NCBI RefSeq assembly: GCF_003726095.1
Contig: NZ_CP026031.1
Location: 1,364,001-1,428,000 of the forward strand
DNA length: 64,000 nucleotides
Source: Niallia circulans
GTDB lineage: Bacteria; Bacillota; Bacilli; Bacillales; Cytobacillaceae
Direction: 5' to 3'
The notes under the pieces were generated by a model, which had not been told where the DNA came from, made no database searches, and saw only the letters and a program-made list of their open reading frames with translations. A program made the position numbers and the translations under genes. Below, piece by piece: positions 8,770 to 18,907 of the stretch; the first letter of the stretch is position 1; every line of letters begins with the position of its first letter.

Positions 8770-8824
8770 CTCACTTACTATCAGTTCAATTATTACATTT
8801 ATCTAAATAAAATAAAATTTTATG

Positions 8825-8861
8825 ATAAACGTTTGACATAAAATGAAAACGATGTTAAATT
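8825..8861 (+). promoter_or_regulatory. PTS gene promoter with overlapping repressor site
   Basis: The palindrome AAACGTTT (8827-8834) runs into the -35 box TTGACA (8833-8838); TAAATT (8856-8861) follows after 17 bases. A repressor here would block RNA polymerase. The arrangement mirrors the scrB promoter. Confidence 0.8.
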
Positions 8862-8878
8862 AATCGTGCAAAAGGATT

Positions 8879-8892
8879 TGAAAGCGATTTAA
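8879..8892 (+). promoter_or_regulatory. Possible CcpA (cre) site
   Basis: TGAAAGCGATTTAA agrees with the left half of the cre consensus but poorly with the right. It lies between the promoter and the PTS gene, where carbon catabolite repression would be expected. Confidence 0.4.
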
Positions 8893-8909
8893 TAGAAAGG
8901 GGAATTTAC

Positions 8910-10856
8910 ATGAAACACAGAGAAGTAGCTGAACGTGTAGCCAAAGCGTTGGGTGAAGATAACTTAATTGCTGCTACACACTGTGCAACTAGATTAAGAC
9001 TTGTTTTAAAAGAAACAAAAAAAATTGACCAAGCAGCTTTAGATGATGATCCAGATTTAAAAGGAACATTTGAAGCGAATGGTCAATTTCAAATTATCGT
9101 TGGTCCTGGTGACGTAAATGAAGTGTATAAAGAATTAATTAGCATCACAGGTGTTGGGGAAGCAACAAAAGATGATTTAAAAGAAGTAACGGCACAAAAA
9201 GAAACGAATCCTGTCATGAAATTAGTAAAGCTCTTATCCGATATCTTCGTTCCGCTAATTCCAGCTTTAGTTGCCGGCGGGCTACTAATGGCTTTAAATA
9301 ATGTCTTAACAGGAGAGGGTTTATTTGGGCCAAAATCTATTGTTGAAATGGTCCCAGGTATTAAAGGCTTCGCAGAAATTGTCAACTTAATGGCCTCTGC
9401 ACCATTTGCCTTCTTACCAATTTTAATTGGTTTTTCTGCAACAAAACGTTTTGGCGGAAATCCTTATCTTGGAGCAGCGGCAGGGATGATGCTTGTTATG
9501 CCCGAACTGGTAAATGGCTATGGAGTAGCAGAAGCTGTTGCTTCAGGGCAGATGCCGCATTGGGATGTATTCGGCTTACATATCGCTCAAGCCGGCTATC
9601 AAGGACAAGTTTTACCTGTAATTGGAGTAGCTTGGATTTTGGCAACACTTGAAAAGTTCTTTCATAAGCATTTAAACAATGCAGTTGATTTTACTTTTAC
9701 ACCATTGTTTTCCGTAATTATTACTGGTTTTGTCACATTTGCATTTGTTGGTCCATTATTACGTGGTGTTTCCAATCAATTAACAGATGGATTACTGTGG
9801 TTAATTGATACACTTGGTGGAGTTGGTTATGGTTTATTTGGATTGGGCTACTCTGCAGTTGTATTAACAGGTTTGCATCAATCCTTCCCAGCGATAGAAA
9901 CACAATTGTTAGCGGATATTGCAAAAACTGGAGGAAGCTTTCTATTTCCAATTGCATCAGCAGCTAACGTAGCACAAGGAGCGGCATGTTTAGCGATCTT
10001 CTTCTTATCAAAAAACCAAAAGCAAAAGGGATTAGCATCCTCAGCTTCTTTCTCAGCTATGTTAGGAATAACAGAGCCAGCATTATTTGGGGTTAATTTA
10101 AAACTTAAATTCCCATTTTTTATCGGCCTTGTTGCAGCAGGTGTAGGAGCAGCATTTATGGGATTCACTGGAGTGCGCAATGTATCTTTAGGTCCTGCCG
10201 GAATAATTGGCTTTATCGCTATAAGCCCTAAAGCAATTCCCATGTTTTTGATTGGAGTTGTTATTAGTTTTGTGCTCGCCTTTGCAGCTACAATGCTTTA
10301 TGGACGAAAAAAATTGAATGTTCCATCTACTAATTCTCAAGGTACTGAAACAACAGAAAAAGATTCTACGATTAATAGACAAATAGCATTAAGTGAAGAG
10401 ATTGCGGCACCAGTCGAGGGGAACGCTGTTGATTTAACGAGTGTAAATGATCCGGTTTTCGCTTCTGGTACAATGGGAAAAGGAATTGCCATTATTCCGC
10501 GTTTAGGGAAGATTTATGCTCCTATTGATGGAGTTGTGACAGTTACTAGTGATTCTAACCACGCATATGGAATTCAATCGGAAAAAGGTGCAGAAATTCT
10601 TCTGCATATCGGTATAGATACAGTAAAAATGGCAGGAGATGGGTTTAAAACCTATATTAAGCAAGGTCAAAAGTTGAAAAAAGGTGATTTGCTAGGAGAA
10701 TTTGATATGGCGAAAATCAAAGAAGCAGGGTTTGATTCTACTGTGATGATGATTATCACCAATTCTAGTGAATACTTAGAGATTAGTAGCATTAAGGATA
10801 CAGATATTAAGGTAGGAGAGAAAGCTTTAACCTTAATACAATCAGAAAGGAACTAA
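8910..10856 (+). CDS. scrA: PTS sugar transporter EIIBCA (probably sucrose)
   Basis: Membrane permease that imports and phosphorylates its sugar with phosphate from HPr. Domain order is EIIB (residues 1-85, phospho-Cys 25 in THCATRLRL), EIIC (about 105-465, multiple membrane segments) and a glucose-type EIIA at the C-terminus (about 500-648, phospho-His 566 in LLHIGID). The three-domain form (648 residues) resembles beta-glucoside, sucrose and trehalose EIIs. The divergent scrB gene and shared operator sequence point to sucrose. The following alpha-galactosidase gene suggests that related galactosides (raffinose, melibiose) could also be handled by the locus. Confidence 0.87.
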   Translation: MKHREVAERVAKALGEDNLIAATHCATRLRLVLKETKKIDQAALDDDPDLKGTFEANGQFQIIVGPGDVNEVYKELISITGVGEATKDDLKEVTAQKETNPVMKLVKLLSDIFVPLIPALVAGGLLMALNNVLTGEGLFGPKSIVEMVPGIKGFAEIVNLMASAPFAFLPILIGFSATKRFGGNPYLGAAAGMMLVMPELVNGYGVAEAVASGQMPHWDVFGLHIAQAGYQGQVLPVIGVAWILATLEKFFHKHLNNAVDFTFTPLFSVIITGFVTFAFVGPLLRGVSNQLTDGLLWLIDTLGGVGYGLFGLGYSAVVLTGLHQSFPAIETQLLADIAKTGGSFLFPIASAANVAQGAACLAIFFLSKNQKQKGLASSASFSAMLGITEPALFGVNLKLKFPFFIGLVAAGVGAAFMGFTGVRNVSLGPAGIIGFIAISPKAIPMFLIGVVISFVLAFAATMLYGRKKLNVPSTNSQGTETTEKDSTINRQIALSEEIAAPVEGNAVDLTSVNDPVFASGTMGKGIAIIPRLGKIYAPIDGVVTVTSDSNHAYGIQSEKGAEILLHIGIDTVKMAGDGFKTYIKQGQKLKKGDLLGEFDMAKIKEAGFDSTVMMIITNSSEYLEISSIKDTDIKVGEKALTLIQSERN

Positions 10857-10929
10857 TGTTCGTCCCTTAATTCTTAATTAGTGAAATAGACTGGTATAGA
10901 AAGAAAAACGTATGCAAGGAGGTACTTCA

Positions 10930-13121
10930 TTGCCTATATTTCTTGAAAAAGATGGCAAGACACTTCATTTACAAAACAAGAAAATAAGTTATGTTCTCTC
11001 CATAGAAAAAGATAAATATGTCTGTCATCGATATTGGGGAAGAAGACTAGAAAGTTTTAATGGAAGCACTCAGATTCAAATGATAGATCGCGGCTTTGCC
11101 ACTAATCCGTTTCCTGAGGAGAGAGTGTTTAGCTTAAATGCACTCCCTCTGGAAACAAGTACGCAACAAAGCGGTGATCATCGAATCTCGAATTATACAA
11201 TACGTTCGCATACCAATCAAACACGCACTGATTTTATTTTTAAGAAATTTGATATCATAACTGGGAAACAGCCACTGGAAGGTTTACCTACATTAGAAGG
11301 AGAAGATACCAATGTTACGACATTAATTATAACCCTATATGATGATATTCAGCAGCTGGAAATGAAGCTTTACTATCATCTTTATGAACAACTACCGGTT
11401 ATAACAAGACATGTTGCTTTTCTCAATCATGGGGAACAAGAGGTATTCCTTGATAATGCCGGAAGTCTTCAAGTAGATATCGCGGCAGCTACTTTTGATT
11501 TATTAACTCTTTACGGGTCTCACACAAATGAGGCTAATATAAGTAGAAGGAAATTGCATAACGGAATTCAAAAAATAGAAAGTACTCGTGGTGCAAGCAG
11601 TCCGCAGCATCAACCATTTTTAGCCCTTTTAAATCCGAATACAGATGAATTCAGCGGAGAAGTACGTGCATTCCATCTTATTTATAGTGGGAATTTCCAA
11701 GCACAAGTTGAAGTAGAACAATATGGTTCATCACGTGTACAACTTGGCATAAATGCGGAAGGATTTTCATGGAAGCTTTCACCTGGAGGCAGCTTTGATA
11801 CCCCAGAAGCTGTGATGGTTTATTCTAATCTTGGGTTAAATGAGATGAGTCATACTTTCCATACACTTTATCAACAATATCTATGCCCTAAGTCATTTCG
11901 AAATCAAGAACGGCCAATCGTATTGAATACATGGGAAGCCAATTATTTTGATATATCAGAAGAAAAAAGTTGGAAATTAGCGGAGACAGCAGCACAAATA
12001 GGCATAGAAATGTTTGTATTAGATGATGGCTGGTTCGGAAACCGAAATGACGATACTTCCTCACTTGGTGATTGGATCGAGAACAAAGATAAACTGCCAA
12101 ACGGAATAGCTGGTTTAGCTGAGATGGTGAAAAATAAAGGAATGAAGTTTGGTTTATGGTTCGAACCAGAAATGACTTCCCCCAATAGTGAGCTATTTAA
12201 AGCACACCCAGACTGGATTATCCATACCCATGGATATAAGCCCATAGAAGGAAGAAGACAGTTAGTCCTAGATTTATCTAATGCAGAAGTACAAGACTTT
12301 TTAATAAGCGTATTATCGGAATATTTAGTAACAGGCAAAATTGATTATATTAAATGGGATATGAACCGACATATAACCGATATTGGCAGTACCTCTTTTC
12401 CTATAGATCAGCAAGGAGAGATTTCCCATCGATATATACTAGGCTTATATCGAATCCTAGATACATTAGTGAATCAATTTCCAAATGTACTATTTGAAAA
12501 TTGTTCAAGCGGAGGGGGAGATTTGACCCTGGAATGATGCGTTATATGGCCCAGACTTGGACAAGCGATAATACAGATGCATTATGCAGGACAAAGATTC
12601 AATATGGCTACAGTTTGCTTTATCCTCCGATTATGATGGGAGCACATGTTTCTAGCGTACCTAACCATCAGGTGGGAAGAATCACTTCACTTGAAACAAG
12701 GGGAAGGGTTGCAATGAGTGGCAATCTTGGATACGAGTTAGATTTAACAGAAGCAGAGGAAGAGGAACTACTAGAAATAGAAAACCAAATATCTTTTTAT
12801 AAACAACAGAGAAAGCTTTTTCAGTTCGGAAAATTTTACCGATTGAAAGCGCCAGGAGAATATTTCGAAAGTGCATGGATGTTTAAAAATGAAAAAGAAG
12901 CGATCGTTGTTTATTTTAACGGGATAGCACGGCCTGCTGTGCCAGTTAACTATCTCCCTGTTTATTATCTGGAAGATCTTGCAATCTATAAGGATGTAGC
13001 AACCGGAAGACTATATTCCGGCAGTGAACTTAACTATGCAGGAGTAACCATCCCACGGGTAAAAGAAGATTACAAAACATTGATTTATCACTTTGAGAAA
13101 GTAGAAACACAAATTAATTAG
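10930..13121 (+). pseudogene. Alpha-galactosidase GH36, interrupted by a 1-base frameshift
   Basis: Would remove alpha-linked galactose from melibiose or raffinose-family sugars in the cytoplasm. The TTG at 10930 is the likely start; the AAGGAGGT ribosome site is at 10916-10923. The first frame holds the nucleophile (D477 in KWDMNRH), then reads NCSSGGG and stops at 12537. The second frame (from about 12501) resumes with RFDPGM and carries the acid/base Asp in TWTSDNTDA (codon 12567-12569). One extra G in the G-run at 12514-12518 restores a single frame of about 730 residues, the normal length. Either this is a sequencing error, or the gene is inactive, because the two catalytic residues are on different peptides. 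Confidence 0.88.
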
Positions 13122-13226
13122 AGACCTGAATAGAGAGAGGGATATAAAAGATAAGGAGTAATATATCGAATAACCCCTAATTTTCTATTAATGATTTTGT
13201 CTTTTAGACTTCCTAAGGATTAGCGG

Positions 13227-13261
13227 GACTGGTGAGATTAAATAGACGAATTTCACCAGTC
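13227..13261. other. Hairpin in the gap between alpha-galactosidase and lysR
   Basis: GACTGGTGA pairs with TCACCAGTC across a loop of about 16 bases. No T-run follows, so termination is uncertain; it may serve as a weak terminator for the convergent genes. The rest of the 13122-13338 gap shows nothing recognisable. Confidence 0.4.
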
Positions 13262-13338
13262 GTTCCTTGGAAAACAATAAGAATTAAAAAACGACAGCTA
13301 AAATCCTTAACTTCATTGAAAATCTAAAAACCCCCATT

Positions 13339-14235
13339 TTATTTCATATAATCCATATTTCTTATTGTATCCAGTAATTGATTAACGAGAGGAGAAAGCT
13401 CTACGTTTTCATTGCGTCTACAAAGGAATATCGGCCGTTTAATTTCAACTCCTTTCACTTTAACCACACCTACTTCCTTACGAAGCACATGTTCCTTAAC
13501 TGCAAGTGAAGGAGCTAACATGACTCCATAACCAGCAATAACTGAATGAATAGATTCGTTTAAGCCATGAAATTGCAATCCAATAGGAGGGTGGTTCACA
13601 CCATGAATTTTACACAAAGAAAATAACATGTCTCTTGTTGAGCTTCCATTTTCTCTTACTAAAAAAGGCTCTTGAACCAACTGTGAAAACGAAACTTCTT
13701 CACCAGCAAATTTATGCTTTCGCGGCACGATGAACCAAAAATCAACATCCATTATGTGTGTGACATGCAATTCCGGTTGCTCCCACCGTTCTTTTACAAC
13801 AAGTGCTAAATCTACTTTATAGCGGAGTAATTTCTCAATCGCTTCGTTTGAATTACCACTATATAACTCTATATGGAGTAAAGGATTATCTATTTTCAAT
13901 TTTGCTAATAGAGATGGTAATAAAAAATTAGCCGGTAAATGCGTGGATGCTATTTTGATATTATCTAGTATTCCAGCTTTCAGTTTGTTTATTTTCCCCT
14001 CAATATCTCTTTCTAAATCAAATAAACGTTCCCCTTGCTTATATAAAAAATCTCCTTCCTTTGTTAATTTAATTCCTCTTCCCGCTGACTCAATTAATGT
14101 CAATCCTGTTTCTTTTTCTAAATTTCGGATTTGCATAGTTACCGCAGGCTGACTAATAGAAAGAACTCTTGCTGCATCTGTAACACTTTTTGCAGAGGCA
14201 ACGGTGATAAATATACGCAGAGCATGAAGGTTCAC
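13339..14235 (-). CDS. LysR family transcriptional regulator
   Basis: Regulator of 298 residues with an N-terminal winged helix-turn-helix (residues 1-60, SVTDAARVLSISQPAVTMQIRNLE) and a LysR substrate-binding domain from about residue 90. It is divergent from a TauE/SafE-family exporter gene, and LysR proteins commonly control the gene they face. A perfect 15-bp palindrome in the gap (14250-14264) is its likely binding site. The sequence resembles the CysL/YwfK branch, which would agree with sulfur or organic-anion metabolism, but the effector cannot be named. Confidence 0.87.
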   Translation of the reverse strand: MNLHALRIFITVASAKSVTDAARVLSISQPAVTMQIRNLEKETGLTLIESAGRGIKLTKEGDFLYKQGERLFDLERDIEGKINKLKAGILDNIKIASTHLPANFLLPSLLAKLKIDNPLLHIELYSGNSNEAIEKLLRYKVDLALVVKERWEQPELHVTHIMDVDFWFIVPRKHKFAGEEVSFSQLVQEPFLVRENGSSTRDMLFSLCKIHGVNHPPIGLQFHGLNESIHSVIAGYGVMLAPSLAVKEHVLRKEVGVVKVKGVEIKRPIFLCRRNENVELSPLVNQLLDTIRNMDYMK

Positions 14236-14249
14236 TAATCTTCACTCCT

Positions 14250-14264
14250 ATAAATATTATTTAT
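14250..14264. promoter_or_regulatory. Putative LysR operator
   Basis: ATAAATATTATTTAT is a perfect palindrome around a central T and contains the T-N11-A pattern of LysR sites. It lies 15 bases before the regulator start and 85 bases before the divergent exporter. Confidence 0.6.
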
Positions 14265-14348
14265 ATATACACAAGAAATATATATTAGACTTATCTATTA
14301 TAATTATATAACCTTTTTATTAGAAATGGTAAAAAGGAGCCTATAATC

Positions 14349-15236
14349 ATGAACTTACCAATGATAAAAGAAGAAAGCGAACAACAAATACAAATAAAAC
14401 GTCAAAAAATCTTTTTCTGTATTATTCTAATCATACTAGTATCAATCGGACTAACAACAGCATTTTTAGGAAGAAGGGAGGGGAATTATCAACTTTTTAC
14501 ATTAATGCTAATTGGCTTAGGAGCTTCTTTTATTGGAACATTAGCAGGAGGGGGTGGCTTAATTACCGTTCCTGGTATGATGTTAACAGGTATTCCTATT
14601 CAAACAAGTATCGCTACAAATAAGTTTTCCTCAGGAATTGCGGCACTTTCTAGTGTTTTCTATTTAATAAGAAATAAACAGCTAAGTGTCCACTTTCTAT
14701 TAATTACTATCCTAATCGCTGTTTTAGGTGGAATAGGGGGAGCACTAGTAACTACTAATATACAGGAAGAAACGATGAATATCATTGCATTTGCATTACT
14801 TTGTTTTGCCTTAATAGTGACAATGAAAAATAAACAATGGACTGCTACTATACAACAAGATAAAAAGCAAAAACAACAAAAAACAATAAAGAAAAGATTA
14901 TACATTCCTTTCTTTATTGCAGCATATGATGGGGGATTTGGACCAGGATCCGCCACATTTAGTATTTTATTTTATTTAAAAAGTAATTTCACCTATATGA
15001 AAGCTGTGCAAATGACAAGAGTTATTATTCTTGGCAGCTGTATGGGAGGATTTATTATTTATTACCAGAACGGTTTTATTAATTGGTATTATGCCATTTG
15101 CATGGCAGTTGGTTCCATTATTGGATCACAAATTGGATTGCTCGTATTGCCAAAAGTTTCTCAAAAAGCAGCAAAAACTCTTTTGTTAATTATCATAAGT
15201 GCATTGATGGTACAAATGATTGTTAAAATTATTTAA
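14349..15236 (+). CDS. TauE/SafE (TSUP) family membrane transporter
   Basis: Integral membrane protein of 295 residues, predicted to export sulfite, organosulfur or small organic anions. Two related halves are visible, each starting with a family motif: GASFIGTLAGGGGLITVPGMM near residue 57 and a second GGFGPGSATF element near residue 195. The halves are separated by a basic cytoplasmic loop (KQKQQKTIKKR). A strong AAGGAG site precedes the ATG. Control by the divergent LysR protein is likely from arrangement alone. The exact substrate is unknown. Confidence 0.87.
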   Translation: MNLPMIKEESEQQIQIKRQKIFFCIILIILVSIGLTTAFLGRREGNYQLFTLMLIGLGASFIGTLAGGGGLITVPGMMLTGIPIQTSIATNKFSSGIAALSSVFYLIRNKQLSVHFLLITILIAVLGGIGGALVTTNIQEETMNIIAFALLCFALIVTMKNKQWTATIQQDKKQKQQKTIKKRLYIPFFIAAYDGGFGPGSATFSILFYLKSNFTYMKAVQMTRVIILGSCMGGFIIYYQNGFINWYYAICMAVGSIIGSQIGLLVLPKVSQKAAKTLLLIIISALMVQMIVKII

Positions 15237-15243
15237 TATTTAA

Positions 15244-15274
15244 TAAAGATGATTCTTTATTAGGATCATCTTTA
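15244..15274 (+). terminator. Terminator-like hairpin after the TSUP gene
   Basis: A perfect 10-bp stem (TAAAGATGAT with ATCATCTTTA, loop 11) begins eight bases after the stop. It is followed by TCG and then an A-run rather than T, so termination strength is uncertain. Confidence 0.55.
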
Positions 15275-15733
<459 letters not shown>

Positions 15734-15776
15734 AAAAAACCAAAGACGTCTATACAAAGAACATCTTTGGTTTTTT
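15734..15776. terminator. Strong bidirectional terminator
   Basis: AAAAAACCAAAGA pairs perfectly with TCTTTGGTTTTTT. It would end the minus-strand murA-like transcript and any plus-strand read-through. Confidence 0.88.
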
Positions 15777-15827
15777 GGTCAGTTAATTCTCCCCTAGTTA
15801 TCTATCAATTTAGGAAAAATATATTAT

Positions 15828-17138
15828 CTATCTCATTATTTTTTCGAATTCTTGCATCATTAATAGATCATTTGTAATTTCATCAGAATGATGTAAAGAG
15901 ACTTTCGCACCAAGGCTGTTAAAAGCTGCAACTGCCTCATCATATCCTCGTTCAATATGTTCAATTCCAGTAATTGTTGTCGTCCCTTCTGCTATTACTC
16001 CAGCTAACATTAGACAAATACCTGCACGGACATCTGAAGCATGCACTAAGGCTCCGTGTAAAGCTGACTTTCCTTTTATATGGGCAATCCCATTTGATAC
16101 TTCAATAGATGCACCCATTTTGTTTAATTGGTATACATGATTAAATCGGTTCGGATAAACAGTTTCGCGAAGTATACTTTTCCCTTGTGCTTGTGTTAAC
16201 AAAACGGTTAATGGCTGTTGCAAATCCGTTGGAAATCCAGGGAACATAGCAGTTCTTACCCTCGATGCTTTTAAACTACCATCTAGAAAAGACGTAATAT
16301 TATTCTCTTTTATTTCCAAACCGACACCGATCTCTTCCAGTTTCGTGAGACAAGATGTTAGGTGTTCTGGGATAATATCATTCACTGTAATCGTTCCACC
16401 TGTAATCCCTGATGAAATCAGGAAAGCTCCAGCAATTAGCCTGTCAGGAATTACGGTATAACTACAACCATTCAAGCTTTTTATACCTTTAATTTTGATT
16501 GTATCCGTACCAGCACCTTTAATTCTCGCACCCATTTTATTCAAAAATAATGCCGTATCTGTTACTTCTGGATCTCTTGCAGCATTTAATAAAATTGTTT
16601 CTCCCTCAGCTAATACAGCTGCTAGCATGCTATTAATAGTGGCACCTGATGTAATCGTATCAAAATAGATTGTTGCCCCTTTTAATTTTTTGGCCTCCAC
16701 CACATAATAATCTTCATGAAAAGTAAAAGTTGCGCCCATTTTCTCAAACGCCTTTATATGCTGATCAATTGGTCTGCTTACAAAATCATCCCCGCCAGGA
16801 TAGCCAAGTGATACTTTTCCGAATTTAGCAAGTAATGCTCCAATGAAATAATAAGCTGTTCTAAACTTCCTTGACTTTTCAGGTTCAATTATCGGATTAT
16901 ATATTTTAGTCGGGTCAATATAAACATCCCCGCGGCTATCTCGCTCCATGATACATCCTATTTCTTCTCCAATTTGACGAAGTACTTTGAAATCAGCAAT
17001 GTTTGGGATGTTCTTTAATGTTACAGGCTCACTAGCTAAGCATGCAGCAGCTAGAATTGCCAAAGAACTATTTTTCGAACCTGGTACTGATAAGGATCCT
17101 TCTAGTTTAGAAGGTCCCTCTATATTCATCCATCTCAT
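15828..17138 (-). CDS. MurA-like enolpyruvyl transferase with Asp in place of the active-site Cys
   Basis: Homologue of UDP-GlcNAc 1-carboxyvinyltransferase, which adds enolpyruvate to UDP-GlcNAc in the first committed step of peptidoglycan synthesis. The 436-residue length and the motifs PGSKNSSLAILAA and SRPIDQHIKAFEKMGA are typical. The active-site loop is not: where MurA proteins read PGGC, this one reads PGGDD, placing D117 at the position of E. coli Cys115. Natural Cys-to-Asp MurA enzymes exist in mycobacteria and chlamydiae; they are active and insensitive to fosfomycin. The gene sits after a DeoR-type regulator rather than with cell-wall genes, so it may be an inducible second MurA or act on another sugar nucleotide. 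Confidence 0.85.
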   Translation of the reverse strand: MRWMNIEGPSKLEGSLSVPGSKNSSLAILAAACLASEPVTLKNIPNIADFKVLRQIGEEIGCIMERDSRGDVYIDPTKIYNPIIEPEKSRKFRTAYYFIGALLAKFGKVSLGYPGGDDFVSRPIDQHIKAFEKMGATFTFHEDYYVVEAKKLKGATIYFDTITSGATINSMLAAVLAEGETILLNAARDPEVTDTALFLNKMGARIKGAGTDTIKIKGIKSLNGCSYTVIPDRLIAGAFLISSGITGGTITVNDIIPEHLTSCLTKLEEIGVGLEIKENNITSFLDGSLKASRVRTAMFPGFPTDLQQPLTVLLTQAQGKSILRETVYPNRFNHVYQLNKMGASIEVSNGIAHIKGKSALHGALVHASDVRAGICLMLAGVIAEGTTTITGIEHIERGYDEAVAAFNSLGAKVSLHHSDEITNDLLMMQEFEKIMR

Positions 17139-17166
17139 TTTAAATCTCCTATTCCAATCTATCTAA

Positions 17167-17949
17167 TCAACGTAAATCAGCAAATTTTATTTTTAGTTGT
17201 TTCTTTTTCATTTCATCAATCGTTTTTTGCGGTGCACCAAGATCTGTTAGAAGGATATCAATTTCTTCGATTGGTACGGATTGCATAAACATTTCACGAC
17301 CGATTTTTTCATGGGGTGCTAAACAGACCACTTTTTGAGCAACACTGGCAACTGTCTGAGCAAATGCAGCTGCTTCAGGAGTAGAGGTACTTATACCTTT
17401 GGCATTAATTCCTCCACCAGTTAAAAAACAAATGTCTAAGGAAAATTTGCGCATCATTTCCATTGCAATACAATCAATTATACTGCTTGATGAAGCTCCT
17501 CTTAATTTCCCTCCGATTAAATAAGAACTTATGTTTTCTTTCATTCTAATAAGGTCGGCAATTTTCAATGAATTTGTAACGATTGTATAAGGGAAATCAG
17601 TTGGCAAATATTTTACCATTCCATAATGGATACCTGCTCCTCCAATAAAAACCGTATCATTTTCTTTAATAAATGATACTGCTAATTTTGAAATAGCATT
17701 TTCGTGTTGGGCAGCCGTTCCATATCGAATAGATGACGGCGGCGGCATTGTTCTTACTTTAGGTATTGGTTCAGAGAGAATGGCACCACCATATGTTTTT
17801 TGCAGCAACCCTTGTTCTTCCATGATTGTTAAGTCTCTTCTAATGGAATCAAGAGACATCTCAAATTTACTTGCTAGATCTTTAGCAATAACTTTCCCAT
17901 CTCTAGAAATTATTTCTAAAATTAATTTTCTTCTTTCCTCCGCTAGCAT
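17167..17949 (-). CDS. DeoR/GlpR family transcriptional regulator
   Basis: DNA-binding repressor-type regulator. The N-terminal helix-turn-helix (VIAKDLASKFEMSLDSIRRDL) is followed by the DeoR effector domain that binds phosphorylated sugars. The start is set at MLAEERRKLIL, the usual beginning of the family, with AAAGGG upstream; an in-frame ATG 48 bases earlier has poorer support. It lies 28 bases before the murA-like gene on the same strand and probably shares its transcript, so it may control that gene and itself. No operator could be identified confidently. Confidence 0.85.
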   Translation of the reverse strand: MLAEERRKLILEIISRDGKVIAKDLASKFEMSLDSIRRDLTIMEEQGLLQKTYGGAILSEPIPKVRTMPPPSSIRYGTAAQHENAISKLAVSFIKENDTVFIGGAGIHYGMVKYLPTDFPYTIVTNSLKIADLIRMKENISSYLIGGKLRGASSSSIIDCIAMEMMRKFSLDICFLTGGGINAKGISTSTPEAAAFAQTVASVAQKVVCLAPHEKIGREMFMQSVPIEEIDILLTDLGAPQKTIDEMKKKQLKIKFADLR

Positions 17950-18120
17950 ACTATTCCCTTTCCCATTAAAATCTAAATTCATCTTATTCCGTTTCATTAA
18001 GTTTTGTCAAATATTTTTTCGTTTTCCTTCTGTTTCATTCCGTATTATGCCTTTTTTACCACCACAGAACATCTGTTCTACAATTGTTTTTTCTTGTTAG
18101 TTTATTTCTCATCTTTCGTT

Positions 18121-18152
18121 TCATAAAAAAATTGCTATATAAGCAGTTTTTT
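18121..18152 (-). terminator. Terminator of the DJ-1/PfpI gene
   Basis: AAAAAACTGCT and AGCAATTTTTT (read on the minus strand) form the stem. It begins within the stop codon of the gene. Confidence 0.75.
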
Positions 18153-18750
18153 ATGAAAGTTCCACATCATATTCCATTCTTTTTGCTGTTTCTTTCGCTA
18201 TTTTCACACCCGCTAAACGTTTGACAAGATGAAAGGACATATTAATACCTGCCGAGATGCCACCTGAAGTAATAATGCGCCCTTCATCGACAAACTTCAC
18301 CTTCTTTACCACATTCACTTGTGGGTATTCCTCCTTAAGCCTTGTGAGGCTCGCCCAATGTGTTGTCGCGTTCAATCCATCAAGCAGCCCTGCTTCAGCA
18401 AGCAATAACGCTCCCGTACATACAGAAGCCATCCATTGAACCTCTCCCATTTGTTCCTTAATCCAATTAATCACCGTTTTATTATGTACTTCTCGTTCTC
18501 TTGCACCTAGTCCCCCTGGGATGATTAAAAGATCGAACTTAGGCATTGTTTGGAAACTATAATCCGGATATACCTTTAATCCATTTCTCGCTCGAATCAT
18601 TTGTCCCGTTTCCGAAATAGTCTGCACGATAAACGGTTTAGACCCATCCTCTCTTGCTGTAACAGAAAACACTTCAAACGGGCCAGCAAAATCTAATACC
18701 TCCACATCATTGAATAGAAATATCCCTATTTTCCATTGGTCGGTTTGCAT
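18151..18750 (-). CDS. DJ-1/PfpI family protein
   Basis: Cytoplasmic protein of about 199 residues with the DJ-1/PfpI fold. The nucleophile-elbow Cys is in SVCTGALLL, with the partner motif DLLIIPGG upstream. The arrangement resembles isonitrile hydratase (InhA) and the amidase-like domain of AraC-type regulators, but no DNA-binding domain is present. The start is placed at the ATG at 18750, because the AAGGAGAGAG ribosome site lies between it and an upstream in-frame ATG at 18777. Activity (isonitrile hydration, glyoxalase or other) cannot be decided from sequence. Confidence 0.83.
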   Translation of the reverse strand: MQTDQWKIGIFLFNDVEVLDFAGPFEVFSVTAREDGSKPFIVQTISETGQMIRARNGLKVYPDYSFQTMPKFDLLIIPGGLGAREREVHNKTVINWIKEQMGEVQWMASVCTGALLLAEAGLLDGLNATTHWASLTRLKEEYPQVNVVKKVKFVDEGRIITSGGISAGINMSFHLVKRLAGVKIAKETAKRMEYDVELS

Positions 18751-18907
18751 TTTATCTCTCTCCTTCGTTAAAGCCATATTCTAGCTAGTTACTTATTATT
18801 ATTATACTTAAGAATTTCATCATAGAGAGATAAATTATCTTAAACTTGATTAACTGACTGATTTTTGAAAAAATAAAAATAATAAAAAGGAGAGGCGGTT
18901 TTTTTAA

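Noticed and set aside
9878..10243. 121-codon minus-strand frame within the PTS gene
   Set aside because: Antisense shadow of a well-defined EIIC domain, without ribosome site or family features.
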